DNA of 64,000 nt, taken from positions 19,569,932-19,633,931 of the forward strand of contig NC_081412.1 of the NCBI RefSeq assembly GCF_030272615.1. The letters run 5' to 3'. The position numbers and the translations under genes were made by a program. The DNA is from Cryptomeria japonica. Lineage: Eukaryota; Streptophyta; Pinopsida; Cupressales; Cupressaceae. The first letter of the stretch is position 1. Every line of letters starts with the position of its first letter. Positions 11,146 through 23,743 of the stretch are shown here, one piece after another. The notes beneath the pieces were generated by a model. That model was not told where the DNA came from. It saw nothing but the letters and a program-made list of their open reading frames with translations, and searched no databases.

Positions 11146-13555
11146 TGATCTTAAGGGGAATGTCATACGACCCCTTAAGACACTATGTGATAGACTAAGG
11201 GGTATGTCGTTCACACTAGGATTTTATGTGATCCTAAGGGGAATGTCATATGTACACTAGGATGTTATAAGGGGTCATACATGTGACCTACTAAGGGGTC
11301 ACGCATGTGTTAATGCATGTGTGACCCCTTAGGACAACATACGACCCCTTAAGACACTATGTGATGGACTAAGGGGTATGTCGTTCACACTAGGATTTTA
11401 TAAGGGTCATATGAGGTTCTAAGGGGTCGTGCATGTGTTATAACACATGTGTGACCCATTAGGACCACATATGACCCCTTAGGACACTATGTGATTGTAA
11501 GGGGAATGTCATATGTACACTAGGATGTTATAAGGGGTCCTATGTGACCTACTAAGGGGTCACGCATGTGTTAATGCATGTGTGACTCCTTAGGACCACA
11601 TACAACCCCTTAAGACACTATGTGATGGACTAAAGGGTATGTCGTTCACACTAGGATTTTATAAGGGGTCATATGTGGTTCTAAGGGGTCATACATGTGT
11701 TATAACACATGTGTGACCCCTCAGGACCACATATGACCCCTTAGGACACTATGTGATCGTAAGGGGAGGAAGGTCCCACCGGTTCATTGCTTTGGGACCC
11801 CCTAGAGATAGTAAGGCTTACTACTTACTAGATGATAACGAGTGAAACAACTTCCCGGTTAAGGCATTGCTTTCATGAATGGATGTGGTAGAATGAACCA
11901 ATTCCCCCCAAACTCACAGTAGCAAACTAAGATTCCTTGTCCCCTTGTTCCAATGTAGCACCTACTCATACAAAGACTTTTGGGAGGATTAAAGCCACTA
12001 AAATGGTCACTAAGATAGCTCCATAGAACATAACTTAGGCAGACACCAACGCGAGCCCACCATCACTTAGATTTGAAGTTGCCTAGTTTCTATCCCCTCT
12101 CTCCCATCGAATTAGGAAAGTTAAAGATGGAGCACTTTGTCAAGAAAGGTATCTTCTTAGCACCCAAAAGCTAGCAAGAGATCGATTAGCAGCACATCAG
12201 AGATCGACGAGCAGAACTTGAAGTTCATAAGTAAGATCATTTTCCCAGGTCGAGACAAGTTGATAGGCTCCTATTTTCTGTGTTTGTTTTAGTTTAATAT
12301 TGAATTTAAAATAGAGAAATTATTTCAATAATTTCTCTATTTCTCTTTTTTTAAACCTCAGAATCCCAAAGGCAATCACAACTCGCTACGGGGATGGAAG
12401 CAAAAATTTGGTAGGATGGAAGGTAGAGCCCCGGTAGGATGGAAGAAAAAATTCGGTAGGGTGAAGAATCATATGTACACTAGATGTTAGAAGGGGTCAT
12501 ATGTGACCTACTAAGGGGTCACGCATGTGTTAATGCATGTGTAACCCCTTAGGACAACATACGACCCCTTAAGACACTATGTGATGGACTAAGGGGTATG
12601 TCGTTCACACTAGGATTTTATAAGGGGTCATATGTGGTTCTAAGGGGTCGCGCATGTGTTATAACACGTGTCACCCCTTAGGACCACATATGACCCCTTA
12701 GGACACTATGTGATCCTAAGGGGAATGTAATATGTACACTAGGATGTTATAAGGGGTCATATCTAACCTACTAAGGGGTCACGCATGTTTTAATATATGT
12801 GTGACCCCTTAGGACCACATACGACCCCTTAAGATACTATGTGATGGACTAAGGGGTATGTCATTCACACTAGGATTTTATAAATAACACATGCGTGACC
12901 CCTTAGGACCACATATGACCCCTTAGGACACTATGTGATCCTAAGGAGAATGTCATATGTACACTAGGATGTTATAAGGGGTCATATGTGACCTACTAAG
13001 GGGTCACACATGTGTCAATGCATGTGTGACCTCTTAGGACCACATATGATCACTTAAGACACTGTGTGATGGACTAAGGGGTATGTCATTCACACTAGGA
13101 TTTTATAAGGGGTCATATGCGGTTCTAAGGGGTCACACATGTGTTATAACACATGTGTGACCCCTTAGGACCACATATGACCCCTTAGGACACTATGTGA
13201 TCGTAAGGGGAATGTCATATGTACACTAGGATGTTATAAGGGGTCATATGTGACCTACTAAGGGGTCATGCATGTGTTAATGCATGTGTGACCCCTTAGG
13301 ACAACATACGACCCCTTAAGACACTATGTGTTGGACTAAGGGGTATGTCATTCACACTAGGATTTTATAAGGGGTCATATGTGGTTCTAAGGGGTCATGC
13401 ATGTGTTATAACACATGTGTGACCCCTTAGGACCACATATGACCCCTTAGGACACTATGTGATCCTAAAGGGAATGTCATATGTACACTAGTATGTTATA
13501 TGTGATCCTCTATGGTCCTAAGGGAATGTATAGTGTCATCAAGGGCATATGTGGT
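11146..13555. repeat. Palindromic tandem array, ~265-272-bp unit
   Basis: Units begin GATCCTAAGGGGAATGTCAT or a variant at about 11221, 11493, 11757, 12713, 12938, 13199 and 13468, giving a period of 261-272 bp (one shortened unit of 225 bp). Each unit contains two diverged palindromes based on AAGGGGTCACACATGTG and its complement. The one at 13125-13168 is a perfect 44-bp palindrome, nearly extended to about 76 bp by flanking GGGGTCATATG arms. A ~700-bp foreign segment splits the array at 11768-12467. No coding potential is seen. It could be a satellite, or the interior of a DNA transposon whose 3' end is at 14489. Confidence 0.85.
11768..12467. other. ~700-bp insertion splitting the palindromic array
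   Basis: The array unit breaks after GATCGTAAGGGG and resumes at ATCATATGTACACTAG, so these 700 bp are foreign to it. The insert is non-coding. It has an inverted repeat at 12306-12344 (AGAGAAATTATT and its complement) and ends in a short GGTAGGATGGAAG-type direct repeat (12411-12465). Clear terminal repeats or target duplication are not visible. I cannot assign it to a class. An LTR fragment or a small non-autonomous element are both possible. Confidence 0.5.
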
Positions 13556-14159
13556 CTTAAGGGGTCATGTTGTGCATGTAATAGGATGTGAAAATGGGTC
13601 ACATTGCAGAGGATTTATTTTGTCTAATTTGTTATCTAACTTTTCTAATGTTTTTTTAAATTAAAATTTATTAATTTTTCTAACGTTTAATTTATTATAT
13701 TTAGTTTGGTGACATTTTTCTAATTTTTTTTTTTTGCTAATGTTTTTCTAAGTTCTAATTTACTACCTTAGTTTTCTATGTTTTTCATAACAATTTTTTA
13801 AAATGTCAAAAAAAAAAAAAACATATATACAGTTATGTAATTTTAAAAACAAATTGACACATTTCAATCAAAACATTAAATTATCAAACATTTTTCTAAA
13901 ATAATGAAAAACAATAAATTATCAAACATTTTTCTAAAATGTTGAAAAACAATATTTATACAATTATTTAATTAAAAAAATAAATTAACAAATAAATAAT
14001 TTATTAATTTAATAAAAAAAGACATTATTAAACCAAACAAAGGGTTATTTTGTGCACCTGATATAATAAAGGTCGAAAACTGAAATATGAGAGATGCTAG
14101 CTGTTGCAGACAAAGCACGGTGACGTGATGCTAACGACTAGTTCGATCCAACCCCCACT
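13556..14159. other. AT-rich stretch, no feature seen
   Basis: Poly-T and poly-A runs dominate (for example 13724-13736 and 13807-13820). No gene or element boundary can be placed. It may be the interior of the DNA transposon ending at 14489, but this is only position-based. Confidence 0.4.
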
Positions 14160-14489
14160 GGACAGAAAAAGACAACTTTGACAATGACTCTTTAACTGTC
14201 ACATTCCCTATTTATAAAAGTTTTCAAAAAACCTAACCGAAAATGGGTTCGAGCAAATGGGGGGTTCGAGCGAACCCCTTAGAATATTAATATTTTGGTG
14301 GGTTCGCTCGAACCAAAAATCCACCCTTGGTTCGAGTGAACCCACGACCGCAAGCTGGTTCAATCGAACTCGGAGGGGTAGTTCGATCGAACAAGCCTAT
14401 TTCGCTTGAACCCCGCAAAAAGTAAACTTCCCACTTTCGCCAAATTCCTTCGTTGGTGAAAGTGGGAACCAGCTTTGTGAATTCATTCC
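14160..14489 (+). mobile_element. 3' end of a B-family DNA transposon (element D)
   Basis: The last bases, GTGGGAACC.GCTTTGTGAATTCATTCC, match the right end of the complete element at 23744-24801 and, inverted, the left end of element B at 53728. About 75 bp inward is a cluster of the B-family motif TTCGAGCGAACC (14244-14416). This is the same spacing as in the complete small element. The matching 5' terminus (GGGTGAACTCACAATA-like) is not found to the left, so the true length is unknown: the element may be truncated or may include the palindromic array. The base after the end begins ATTC, the expected 4-bp duplication. Confidence 0.65.
14244..14416. repeat. TTCGAGCGAACC palindromic motif cluster (element D)
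   Basis: Seven or so copies of GGTTCGAGCGAACC or decayed half-sites lie in 173 bp: ggttcgagcaaa, ggttcgagcgaacc, ggttcgctcgaacc, ggttcgagtgaacc, ggttcaatcgaac, gttcgatcgaac, ttcgcttgaacc. The motif reads the same on both strands and has two CpG sites. Its place 73-245 bp from the transposon end matches the other family members. Confidence 0.8.
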
Positions 14490-14610
14490 ATTCTAAGGTA
14501 AATGCTCGTCTAGTCATATGCGCAAATAAGAGATGGTTGGTGAAGGAATTTGGATGTAAGGTAGAGAGAAAAAAATGTAAATATTTGGACATAAAATACA
14601 AAGGTAGATA

Positions 14611-14777
14611 TAGAAATATGGACTATATTGTCTAAGGTTGTTTTTAAAATCTGGTGTAGGAAGTTTGATAAAACAAACATTGTAGAAATATGGACTATAT
14701 TGTCTAAGGTTGTTTTTAAAATCTAGTGTAGGAAGTTTGATAAAACAAACATTGTAGAAATTTCAAAGACAAGCTAC

Positions 14778-14818
<41 letters not shown>
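14611..14818. repeat. 71-bp tandem duplication followed by a (GA)n microsatellite
   Basis: The segment starting TAGAAATATGGACTATATTG at 14611 is repeated at 14682 with about one mismatch over 71 bp, a recent local duplication. At 14780-14818 lies an uninterrupted GA repeat of about 19 units. Nothing coding is seen from here to 15199. Confidence 0.8.
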
Positions 14819-14820
<2 letters not shown>

Positions 14821-15199
14821 AATAAATGTCATAGGTGTAGGATTTATGAGGTGTTGTTGTAACCCAGGAGGTTAAGAGATAAGTTATGGAGTTAATCATT
14901 GTAACCAATGAAGGTTGTGATATATTTGAATCTAGGTTATTTTTCTTTTGAAAGAATCTTAAAAAAACAAGTTTTCTTGTCCTTGTAGATGTGAATATAT
15001 GATAATACCTTTGTCCATCCAGACATCAGAAATGAAAATATTACCAAGAAGAGTTTAAAAAATAATTAAGTCCTTCCTTGGTAATATTTTCATTTCTAAT
15101 GCCTGAATAGACATTTCCTATGATAATTATATCAATTTAAGTATTTTTTAATGGAAATGCCTACTAACAAGAGTTAAATTATGTAAACATTTTGAAAGT

Positions 15200-17345
15200 C
15201 ATTGTATGCATCTTGAAACCTCTTGTCAGTCTTCCTAAGATCTTGCAAACAATAGTCAACTTCTTTAATGTTGTCCTTAAAAATAGTGGTCAAGACCCAC
15301 CCTCTAACACTTTCATGAACCTAAAAATTGGCAATTTTAGTGTTAATGTGACTTGTTCAATGATCAAAAAAGTAAACATACCTTGTTAATGTGACTTGTT
15401 CAATGAGTCTACAACTAGACCACGTAAGAATCTCATCCTTGCCTTGGTAAACATGCATGTTTTATTTATTCCATAGAAACCATAAGTTTTGTGTAGATAG
15501 ACCAAACCAAATCACATTATATTCTTTACTTGGCCCTTTGACATACCCAGCTTCAACCCAGACCAAGACCTTTTATCATATATATCCCACCATTAACATT
15601 TCCCATAAACAATGACCAAATTGAAGGAGCATATTTACACTAAAAGAAGAGATGCATATAATCTTCAATTCAACCACATAGGAGATAGTTCACAAAGTTA
15701 GAGTTAAAGGCTAATGTTTGGATCATAAAATGCCACCTAAAATAGCTCTCTTTGGGATCAATTTTATTAGACCAACATTTAAGAAAAAAATTGACCATTC
15801 TTTACATTCCCAATCCAGGATCCATTTTTCTTAGTATGCTCAAGGATACAGTTTGATTGAACAAACTTTTTGTATAGGCACTTAGCTTTAAGATTAAAGA
15901 AAGGAGATCCATCAATCTACTTGAATTTGGAAAAACAATCGGGGTTATTATTTATTTTAATAGGTTGATTTAACATTCCTAGCTTATTTTTTATCATGGC
16001 ATAAGTTATTTTTCTATTCACAAATAGCTTATATTCATCTTGAAGAGTGCTCCATTTCTTTGATTTACCATTGCAAAAGACATTCTCCAAAGTTGAGATT
16101 CCTTACCTATTCCATTTTCTGGCAAAGAAACCATGTAGCAGGGCTAAGGGTTTACTTTTTTGCTCTATGTTCCACCATAGAGATATAAAAGCACATACTT
16201 CACCAAGTGATTATACTATATTGCCTCAATGTGTTTCACTTACTCTTTGCACCTCTCCCAGGACCTCCAAATGTTGTGGAAAAAAACATAACCTGGAGGA
16301 ATAGCATTAAAACTATTAAAAAGGTTGTCTATCATATGGATATCATTCCAACTTCTTGCATTCTTTGGATGAGCTTATTTAATGTTCTATTTGACTAAAA
16401 TATTCCATGGTCCATTACCTACCATATCCCTAATAGTCCACTTAGTATCTAGGGCTATACCTTGTATTTTCAAATCTTTAAGTCCCAACCTCTTCACTCA
16501 TGCAACACCACTCCTAGCTAGTTATATGTATCTTGTTTTTCATTTTCCATCTAAACAATAAGAAAATCTTGATTATTTTCCGAATAATATTGACCTGATA
16601 ACTAACAAAAAACCAAATAGAAACATAATAAATAGAGTATGAAGAGAGAATTTCCTGATAGGCTTTCCCTCTGCCAACAAGGGAGAGATATTATACATCC
16701 AATTCATCATATTTTTTAGAGAGAGAAACTGAGAAAGGTATACTCAAGTACCTTACAATCTTGCCAGGTCACCCCATTGCCATCCAAGCCCACTCATACA
16801 ATCCAAATCCTTATTAGACCACCCTAACAAAATGGATTAAGAATAAAAAAAAAAAAATTCATGATGCATGATAGAAGAATTCCAACCTATTACTAATATT
16901 CACCATGTTATCCCTATCCATGGTTGGGAAAATAATTTTATGGTTTGCAAATTAAATATTGATAAACTAAGATTCATTTGGGCGCCTATTTCCTTGAAAT
17001 TTGGGTCTTATAAGCTTAGATCTAATTTATATTGTAGTGCCTTCGAAGCAATGAAAAAAAGAGTAGGATCCAATGGGAATCCATGTCTAATGGATCTACC
17101 CAAGGGGAAGGCATTAGATATTTCTCCATTGATTTCAACACGGACATTTGTATCCTTAAACAAAATCTTAGTCATTCTACAAAATACAAAATGCATTAGG
17201 GAATCACAATGCATCTATAATTGTAAAAATGAATGACCACTCAACTCTATCATATTCTTTTTTTAAATCTAGCTACAAAATACCCACTTCTTGTCCATTT
17301 CTCATGTCCCATCTTAGCCCTTCCTAGCTCGTCAATATATTTTCT
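15200..17345 (-). pseudogene. L1-type LINE reverse transcriptase relic
   Basis: The minus strand near 17300 reads LDLKKEYDRVEWSFIF, the palm motif A of plant L1 reverse transcriptases. At 17214-17008 follows VRVEINGEISNAFPLGRSIR then HGFPLDPTLFFIASKAL, the next conserved block. The YADD region near 16930 is eroded. From about 16500 the frame resumes as RVGLKDLKIQGIALDTKWTI and MVGNGPWNILVK, typical of the C-terminal part after RT, down to about 15990. Many stops and frameshifts show an ancient copy. RT would copy the LINE RNA at a nicked target. No endonuclease domain is visible upstream. Confidence 0.8.
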
Positions 17346-17384
17346 AAAATATATTTGCCCTTGATGAAATTGTTGGAATCAATG

Positions 17385-18060
17385 AACACTGAGAGGGGGG
17401 GTGAATCAGTGTTCTACAACTTTTAGCTTTCTTAATTTGACCTTTAATCCACTTAACAAAAATGAATAAAAGTAAAGTGTAGCAACACAAAGCAAGAAAT
17501 AATATCACCAGAACACCAAGATTTTATACGTGGATAACCTAGTCAAGGGAAAAACCATGATGGGAATCCTACCCACAGTAAGATAATACTCTGTTAGATG
17601 TATGTGAAAAGTTTACATAGGAATGCACATGCATTTAGGCTCACTGCTCAAATAAAATAAGGGCTACAACCTTGAGGAAGAATCACTGTCTTACAAAGGA
17701 ATTACAAAAGATAACAAAAAGATTGAACTATAAATTAGCATCTACAAATGCCTGGGATAGTTCCAATTTAAGCACAAAATACAAATGTCTCACTGCTCTA
17801 TTATGCTAATCTACTTTAATCCGAAGCAAAATCCTTCAATTGTGCATGTGAAACTATGCACAATCGCACATACACAACACTGGAATACTTTCTTATGATC
17901 AAAATGAACTTTCCAATCTCTTATATATATCCGCAACATGAATTTAGCTCATCAACAAATCAGCTTCAATAACACTTGCAAAATATGAAACGTGTAAGAT
18001 GTGTCAGCTGAATCCGTTCCCCAATGCATATGCGGACCAAAACAAATTGACTATATTTTA
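17385..18060. other. Possible non-coding retroelement fragment
   Basis: The stretch begins TGTTGGAATCAATGAACACT, then GAGAGGGGGGGTGAATCAGT, and includes ACACCAAGATTTTATACGTG. I associate this kind of sequence with dispersed plant repeats, but I cannot show terminal repeats or a target duplication. No coding region is visible. Treat the class as unknown. Confidence 0.3.
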
Positions 18061-18780
18061 TATGCTATTAAGAGGATCCTAAAATAGAACTAAAATTCTT
18101 ATCTTGTTTCTAGTGTCCTTACCATTTTTTCTCCTCAACAAGTTTTTCAATCCCCTTTAGTTAGAGGTGATATATAAAATTCTAAATTTTAAGATTCATA
18201 ACCTACCAAACTCTATTACTTTTAAATTCCTTCCAAGAAAAATAATAGGATTTTTAAATATTTTTGTGTCATAAAAAATCACAACTCGATTATCTGTATC
18301 CTATCCTAATTAATAGGGATTGTATGAGCATTTAACACTGTGCTATCAAAAGGACATACATGTGAAAGTAATTTAAATTTTTTGTGGTTTGAATTTAATT
18401 GTTGTCATTGCATCAAGTAATTTATTTGACAAGTGATATCCTATGATGAAATCTATTATGAAGACTATTATAGATGGTTATTTCTAGTGGTGTTTAGCAA
18501 GGGAGGTTTGGTGTGTGAGACAAAGACAAATAGTTATAGGTGGTCACAAAACAAAGGAAGAGGAAGGTGTCATAGGAGCAATCTATGGTGGATTTTATGA
18601 AGTACTTGGACAAAGAGATTAAAGGTCTTTCTTTGAGAAGTTGGATGGTCATAATTTGGGAAATGTCTGATGGTTTAGATAGGTCCACTGACACATGTAT
18701 TCATGAGGCATTGTATAAGATTCTTTTGGATTTAGCATACAATTGCAAGCATTGAAACACCTTTGAAATTATACAATCAT
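18061..18780. other. No feature seen
   Basis: AT-rich, with scattered short open frames that have no recognisable product and no repeat relation to other parts of the window that I can see. Confidence 0.4.
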
Positions 18781-20060
18781 TAAATCTGTTGGATATTGAT
18801 GCTGGTAGGATATGTTGTTGTCATTGATGTCAACATAATCCTGTGTTTTGGTGTTGTAGAAAGTTGTTTGGTGATCCGGTGTTTGCAGTGAGTTGGTCTG
18901 GAGGTTGGGATGTTGAATCAACTAGAGATACTTCATCAATTCCATGATGCTATGTGGCGATTTGGTCAATTTGTGGATTTTGGCATAAAGATTGTTCTTT
19001 TGTGCTCTGTAGTTGGCAGAGTCTGGTATTTGACCCGTTGTGCTCCGGCATGGTCGTGTCATTTCGCAACCAAATTTCAATGAAGTATTTTCACTCATGG
19101 TCATGTGCGCAAATATGAGACAGTATTAAATTGGGATAGTCGATAGAGAGTGCATGTATATGTCTTGCTTTATTTTTTTCCATGCTTTGCATGTACATTT
19201 TCTCACTGATTTTTTCACCCTTGTTCTTTTCTCCAAATTTCATTTTTTTATTCCTTTTACATACTTTTTATGCTAATCAATCATTACACGATAAATTTTC
19301 AAAATCAAGGGAAATTTTAGGGTATTATAATCAGTGAATTTTAATAAAATTTTAATAATTGGGTCTTGAAAAAGTAAATTTTAGAAAAAAATCATTTGAT
19401 CATCAAGTTTTGTACAATTTAGATTATAAGCTTCTATATCTAGAGACCAAGTGCCTATATATTCAACCCTTGAATTAAGTTCACCAATGTAGGCTACATA
19501 CCAACCATATTTTTGAGCATCCGAGAGTATCCTAGAGGTACTTGTGTAGTGGTTTATTTGAATCTGAACTTAATCTTCTTTTGAGTAATGATTCATCCAA
19601 CAAATTTCTCTGTCTTATAAATTTGACAAATTGCTTCTACAACCATTCTTTCTACGTTGCTATTTTTGAAATATCCAATGCCTCTAATAATAGACTATGA
19701 GAGTGGTCATAATCATTTAAAGCTATCTCCATTAAGCTCATTCTCATCCAGCTTCTCTTTCTCACCTCATAGTCATCTGAGCAAACTGCCTAGTAATCCT
19801 CCATAAGATAAGGAGAGTGATAGTTGTTGTTAATAAATTCAAAGATGAAGAGATTTTGCTATATTTAGAGGGGGGATTCCATACAAGGTTTTCAAATAAA
19901 TTTTTTTAGAGCTATGTACCAATCATAATTTTAAGCATCCAAGAGTATCCTAGAGGTACTTGAGGAGTGGTTTCTTTGAATTTGAACTTAATCTTGTTGA
20001 AGAGAAAGGATTCATCACCAACTCTTCATCAATAGTTGCAACATGTTCCTTTTTGAGTTT
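18781..20060. repeat. Dispersed repeat, related to 39500-40085
   Basis: From about 19040 the sequence shares blocks with 39500-40085: a CATTTCGCAACCAAATTTCA-like block, GGGAAATTTTAGGG, CTATATCTAGAGACCAAGTG, and ACCAACCAT.TTTTGAGCATC with GAGAGTATCCTAGAGGTACT. The last block recurs a third time at about 19905-20020. The first part (18781-19040) is GT-rich and non-coding. The element type is unknown; no coding capacity is seen. Confidence 0.55.
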
Positions 20061-21540
20061 GAAATAATTGTCTAGGAGGTTTTTCCCAATGGATTTTCTC
20101 AGTTTTCGTTTGGTACATCATTAGTCTTTGTTCCAACACCCAAAGCACTTTTTATCCATCTAGTTAAGCTTAAGGGTGGTACTGAGTGTATAATATTCTA
20201 CCTAGAATATGTCTTTTATATAGTTTATCTTGTCGATGTTATCTACTATGGATAAGCTTTGAATGGGTCATTATGTTTATGTTTTTGAAAGAATCTAAAA
20301 CAAGTTATTTTGGCCTTGTAGGTGTCAATACACGTAATTATGTCAATTTAAATTATTTTTTAAACTAAAAATACCTAGAATCAAGAATGAAGTCTTCAAT
20401 TTTTTAACAAATTATTTCTATTGGTTTTAGAAGATTACTCTTAAACATGAAATAGATTAATAGGTCAAAGGCATGTTTTTCTTACAAAAATATATCAATT
20501 ATTTACCACTTTAATATGTTATTAAAGTGTAAATTTATTGTTAATTGTTTAACCATTTAATTGAACCATGTTTAAATACATCAGATATAAGCTTAAGGTG
20601 TATATTATATTTTTTTTAATCCTTTTTTCTGAAGGAGGAGAAACATATAAATGCCGAACACTTTTAATCTCCTCCTTTTTAGTTACAAAATCCTCATTAA
20701 TATCAAAATTCACAGTTTCCATCATCATTTGAATCATGAAATGACACAAGACACCTAAACTCTAAACTCGTAACTTATGAGATTCATAACCAACCAAACT
20801 CTATTACTTTCTTCTTTCTTACAAGATAGTATTGTGTAAAAAATTAATTATTTAAAAAAAAAATTATAACTTACATCTTATATGTAGATAGTATGGGTGG
20901 GGTTGGTAGCAGGTAAGTGTCACATATTGATTTAATTGCTTTTATATTTAGACCTATTTTGAGGATTTGATCATCATAAAATATCAAAATAATGTTTTAA
21001 AATTTTGTAATTTAAGATTGCGTGAGTTATTTTGATCATTAATTATTAATCATGTCATTTTATTTTTCTCTACAAATCTAAATTTGTAATTTTTATTTAC
21101 CCTTTTGCTCGAGTAATAAATATATTTCACAAATATATTTTAATTTAAAATTAAATCTAATAAAATTAAATAATAATATATAAAAAATATAAATACCAAC
21201 CAATGTTATAAATTCCTAATATAATATAAAAATATACATATTTGAAAAAAGTATTGATTTAAATTTCAAAAAAATAAAATCTAAAATAAATTTGGTGAAA
21301 GATAAGGAGAGTGAGAATGGTTGTTAATAGAGTCAAATAGCCTTGCATGTTAAAAAAGGAAAAGAAAAAGAAAAAATGGAAACAATGGAATGACACTGAT
21401 GGAGTATGCCAAGATTTCAAGGATGTTGGAGATGAGTAAGATCATTGACATGTTTTGAGGTAGGAAAGGATCTAAAGAGAAGTATGGGAATGCTTAGTTG
21501 GTATCATTACCAAGATTTGCTGAAAAAATGGGGGGCAAAT
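20061..21540. other. AT-rich stretch, no feature seen
   Basis: Very AT-rich, particularly 20800-21340. No coding frame, terminal repeat or structured repeat is supported. Confidence 0.45.
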
Positions 21541-21546
21541 TGACTA

Positions 21547-23690
21547 CTAATTCTTGGTTAAGTATAATGGACCATTCAGTGCTTTTATGATGTCACTTGA
21601 GGTAAAGGTGATATTAGGTTCACACTTAGGTTTAGGTTTCTCTTGGTCTATCAAGTTCACAATATTGTTTTGGTCAAGCACTTCGATAGTAGCTATATAA
21701 CTATCATCTTTAAGCTCAACAATTTTCATAGAATGGAAATAATGTAGGAGCATCCCTGGTTCTTGGCAATCTTGCATCAACCAAAAACATTTTCCTTTTA
21801 GTTTGTTTCTTATTTTGCAGTTTTAGTATTTCTTTTAGCATTTCATTATGTTTGCTCACCGGATGTTGCGGAGATGGATTTGGTTCATGGACATGTCATC
21901 AATCTTATCCTTGGTCCACGGGATTTTAGATCTTTTCCTGGTAAGTTATTGCTTCCGGAATCTGAGACAATTTTTTGGCTTAGAACACTAGAACTGCTTG
22001 GACCTAGTTTTCTATTGGCAAATATTGCCGATCATTCATGTAGCTGGTGGAGCTTGATATTTTTGTTTCCAACATTCCTTGGTTAATGACCGACCTTCCT
22101 TTTGGGTCCGCAAGTTTCATTCTATGGATTTTTCAGATAGATTTCTTTAATGGAGATCAACCTAGTTGTTTTGCATGTTTCATCTTGTTCATTGGCAATT
22201 GTTTCACCTTGGGCCGACGCGGACCATCCTTGATCATATATTAAATAAATGTAATTAAGAAATTATAATCAAGTTTTAGAATATACAAGATAGATTTGTA
22301 GATTAGGAGTTCCAGAGGTGGCTCGCATTCTTGCTTGAGCCGAATGTTGCATAACACACATGTTTTGTACTTGGGCTTGTGAGCCCGAATATAGCCGGAA
22401 GTTTGTAATCAATTTCTATGATATAATAATTCCGATTCTACATTGCCTCCATCACACTATTTTTTTGTGTTGGGGTTTCATTTGTTGCACAGTCTGGATT
22501 GTTCTTTTTGAGGACCCTCCTAACCGTGACTACACCAGGAAAGGTAAAGGATTGGTAAATATTTGCACATTTTTATTAGGTGGTGCTACAAATTTATTCC
22601 CGTTATCATTCATATCATCCACCATAATAACATTAAAATGGATGAGGTCAGATTGAATTTCATTTTTTAGACACATACATTTCTCTATGTCATGTTCAGA
22701 TTGACAATGGGCTTTTGAGTTAAAGGAAGGAGGTAGAGGTTTGGAGGTATCTACGGAATGAATAGGCTTAAGATTCATTAAGTTAACCAATTGAAGCATA
22801 ATATAATGTCAGGAATCTAAAAAAGGTGTGAAGTTATGATTCTTGAATGGTTTAGAAGAAAAGTTAGCTACAACTAGGGCATTGTGGCTGCAATTTGCAT
22901 GTGAATGTTGTTTAAAGAATTTTTGTTATTGATCTTAATGAAGCTTTTATTTTGATTTCTAGAGTCTTGGTATGTTTGATGAGCATCTTCGATCTTATCA
23001 AATACAATCAAAGATGAAGAAGCTTCTCATTGACTAACTTGAAGTTCATATTAACGAAGTGTTGTGCATAAGTGTGTGAAAGATGGATAACACAAAATTA
23101 AAATCTTTTCTCTAATATCACATTGTAAGTTATCAGTTAAAACTCTTTGAATATTAACATCAAGAATATATGATAAGAAATTTGAGAATACAAATGTTGA
23201 TATCTACAAATTAAATTAGTCAATTTAAATTATTTACACCTTGTTTGCAATGTAATAAATTTGTCAAAGTAACTTGTGGCCCGATTTTTTTTTGAAAATA
23301 TTGCAAGAATGCATCTACTAGTTGTTGCAAGGTAATAATTGAATTATTAGGCAAGGAGAAAAACCATTCCAAAGAAGTTTGTTTTAAGGATAGAGGGAAG
23401 AATTTTGCAAGAGGTTTGTGGTTAAAGAAGAAGTCACTTCACAAAGAAAAAATTATTTTGACATGAAGATGGGGGCCACCTTTTTTATTGTATTTCTCAA
23501 AATGATGGACCTTAATATTTTGTGGGTGCTTGGTTTCAAGGATCTAAATGGAAAGACGACTACTTTTAGTGTATGAAGGGATGGTGGATTGGGATTGTGT
23601 TATATTGGCCAATTGTTGTTGTAAAAATAAAATTTATATAAAATCATCTATGGTAGTTTAATTGGATGAATTGGTTTAAGAAAAGTTGGA
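21547..23690 (-). pseudogene. Gypsy Gag/protease relic, split by insertions
   Basis: On the minus strand at about 23460-23260 the frame reads FFPLSLKQTSLEWFFSLPNN, then a QQLVDAFLQYFQ stretch, the gag core. At 22799-22530 it reads SEHDIEKCMCLKNEIQSDLI and VAPPNKNVQIFTNPLPF. This matches the knuckle-linker segment of the element at 61949-64000 (GHDTEKCFALKGKIQDLID, VAPPNQNLKIFTDPLP), but the first Cys-His pair is eroded. At 21780-21547 it reads NIVNLIDQEKPKP and ITFTSSDIIKALNGPLYL, matching NVINFVEQQENPKEP and RAPDGPLYI there. It is therefore an old relative of that element, interrupted at about 21781-22505. At its upstream end a DNA transposon is inserted at 23744. Confidence 0.75.
21781..22505. 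other. ~725-bp non-coding insert within the Gag relic
   Basis: The two halves of the relic Gag line up with adjacent residues of the related element, so the DNA between them is an insertion. It is non-coding, moderately GC-rich in its centre and LTR-like in texture. Exact ends, terminal repeats and target duplication could not be fixed by eye. Confidence 0.4.
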
Positions 23691-23743
23691 TTGTGGTGGA
23701 GGATTCGAAGGTATAGTATGGTAGCCAAGTGGAACATTGTGGT

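Noticed and set aside
11146-13555. Palindromic array as a CRISPR array
   Set aside because: Units are ~270 bp without unique spacers of uniform size, and the context is plant repeat DNA.
14244-14416. GGTTCGAG-type sequences as tRNA T-arm (B box) remnants, suggesting SINEs or tRNA genes
   Set aside because: There is no A box, no cloverleaf and no spacing typical of tRNA. The motif is a full palindrome repeated many times and recurs at fixed places in related transposon ends.
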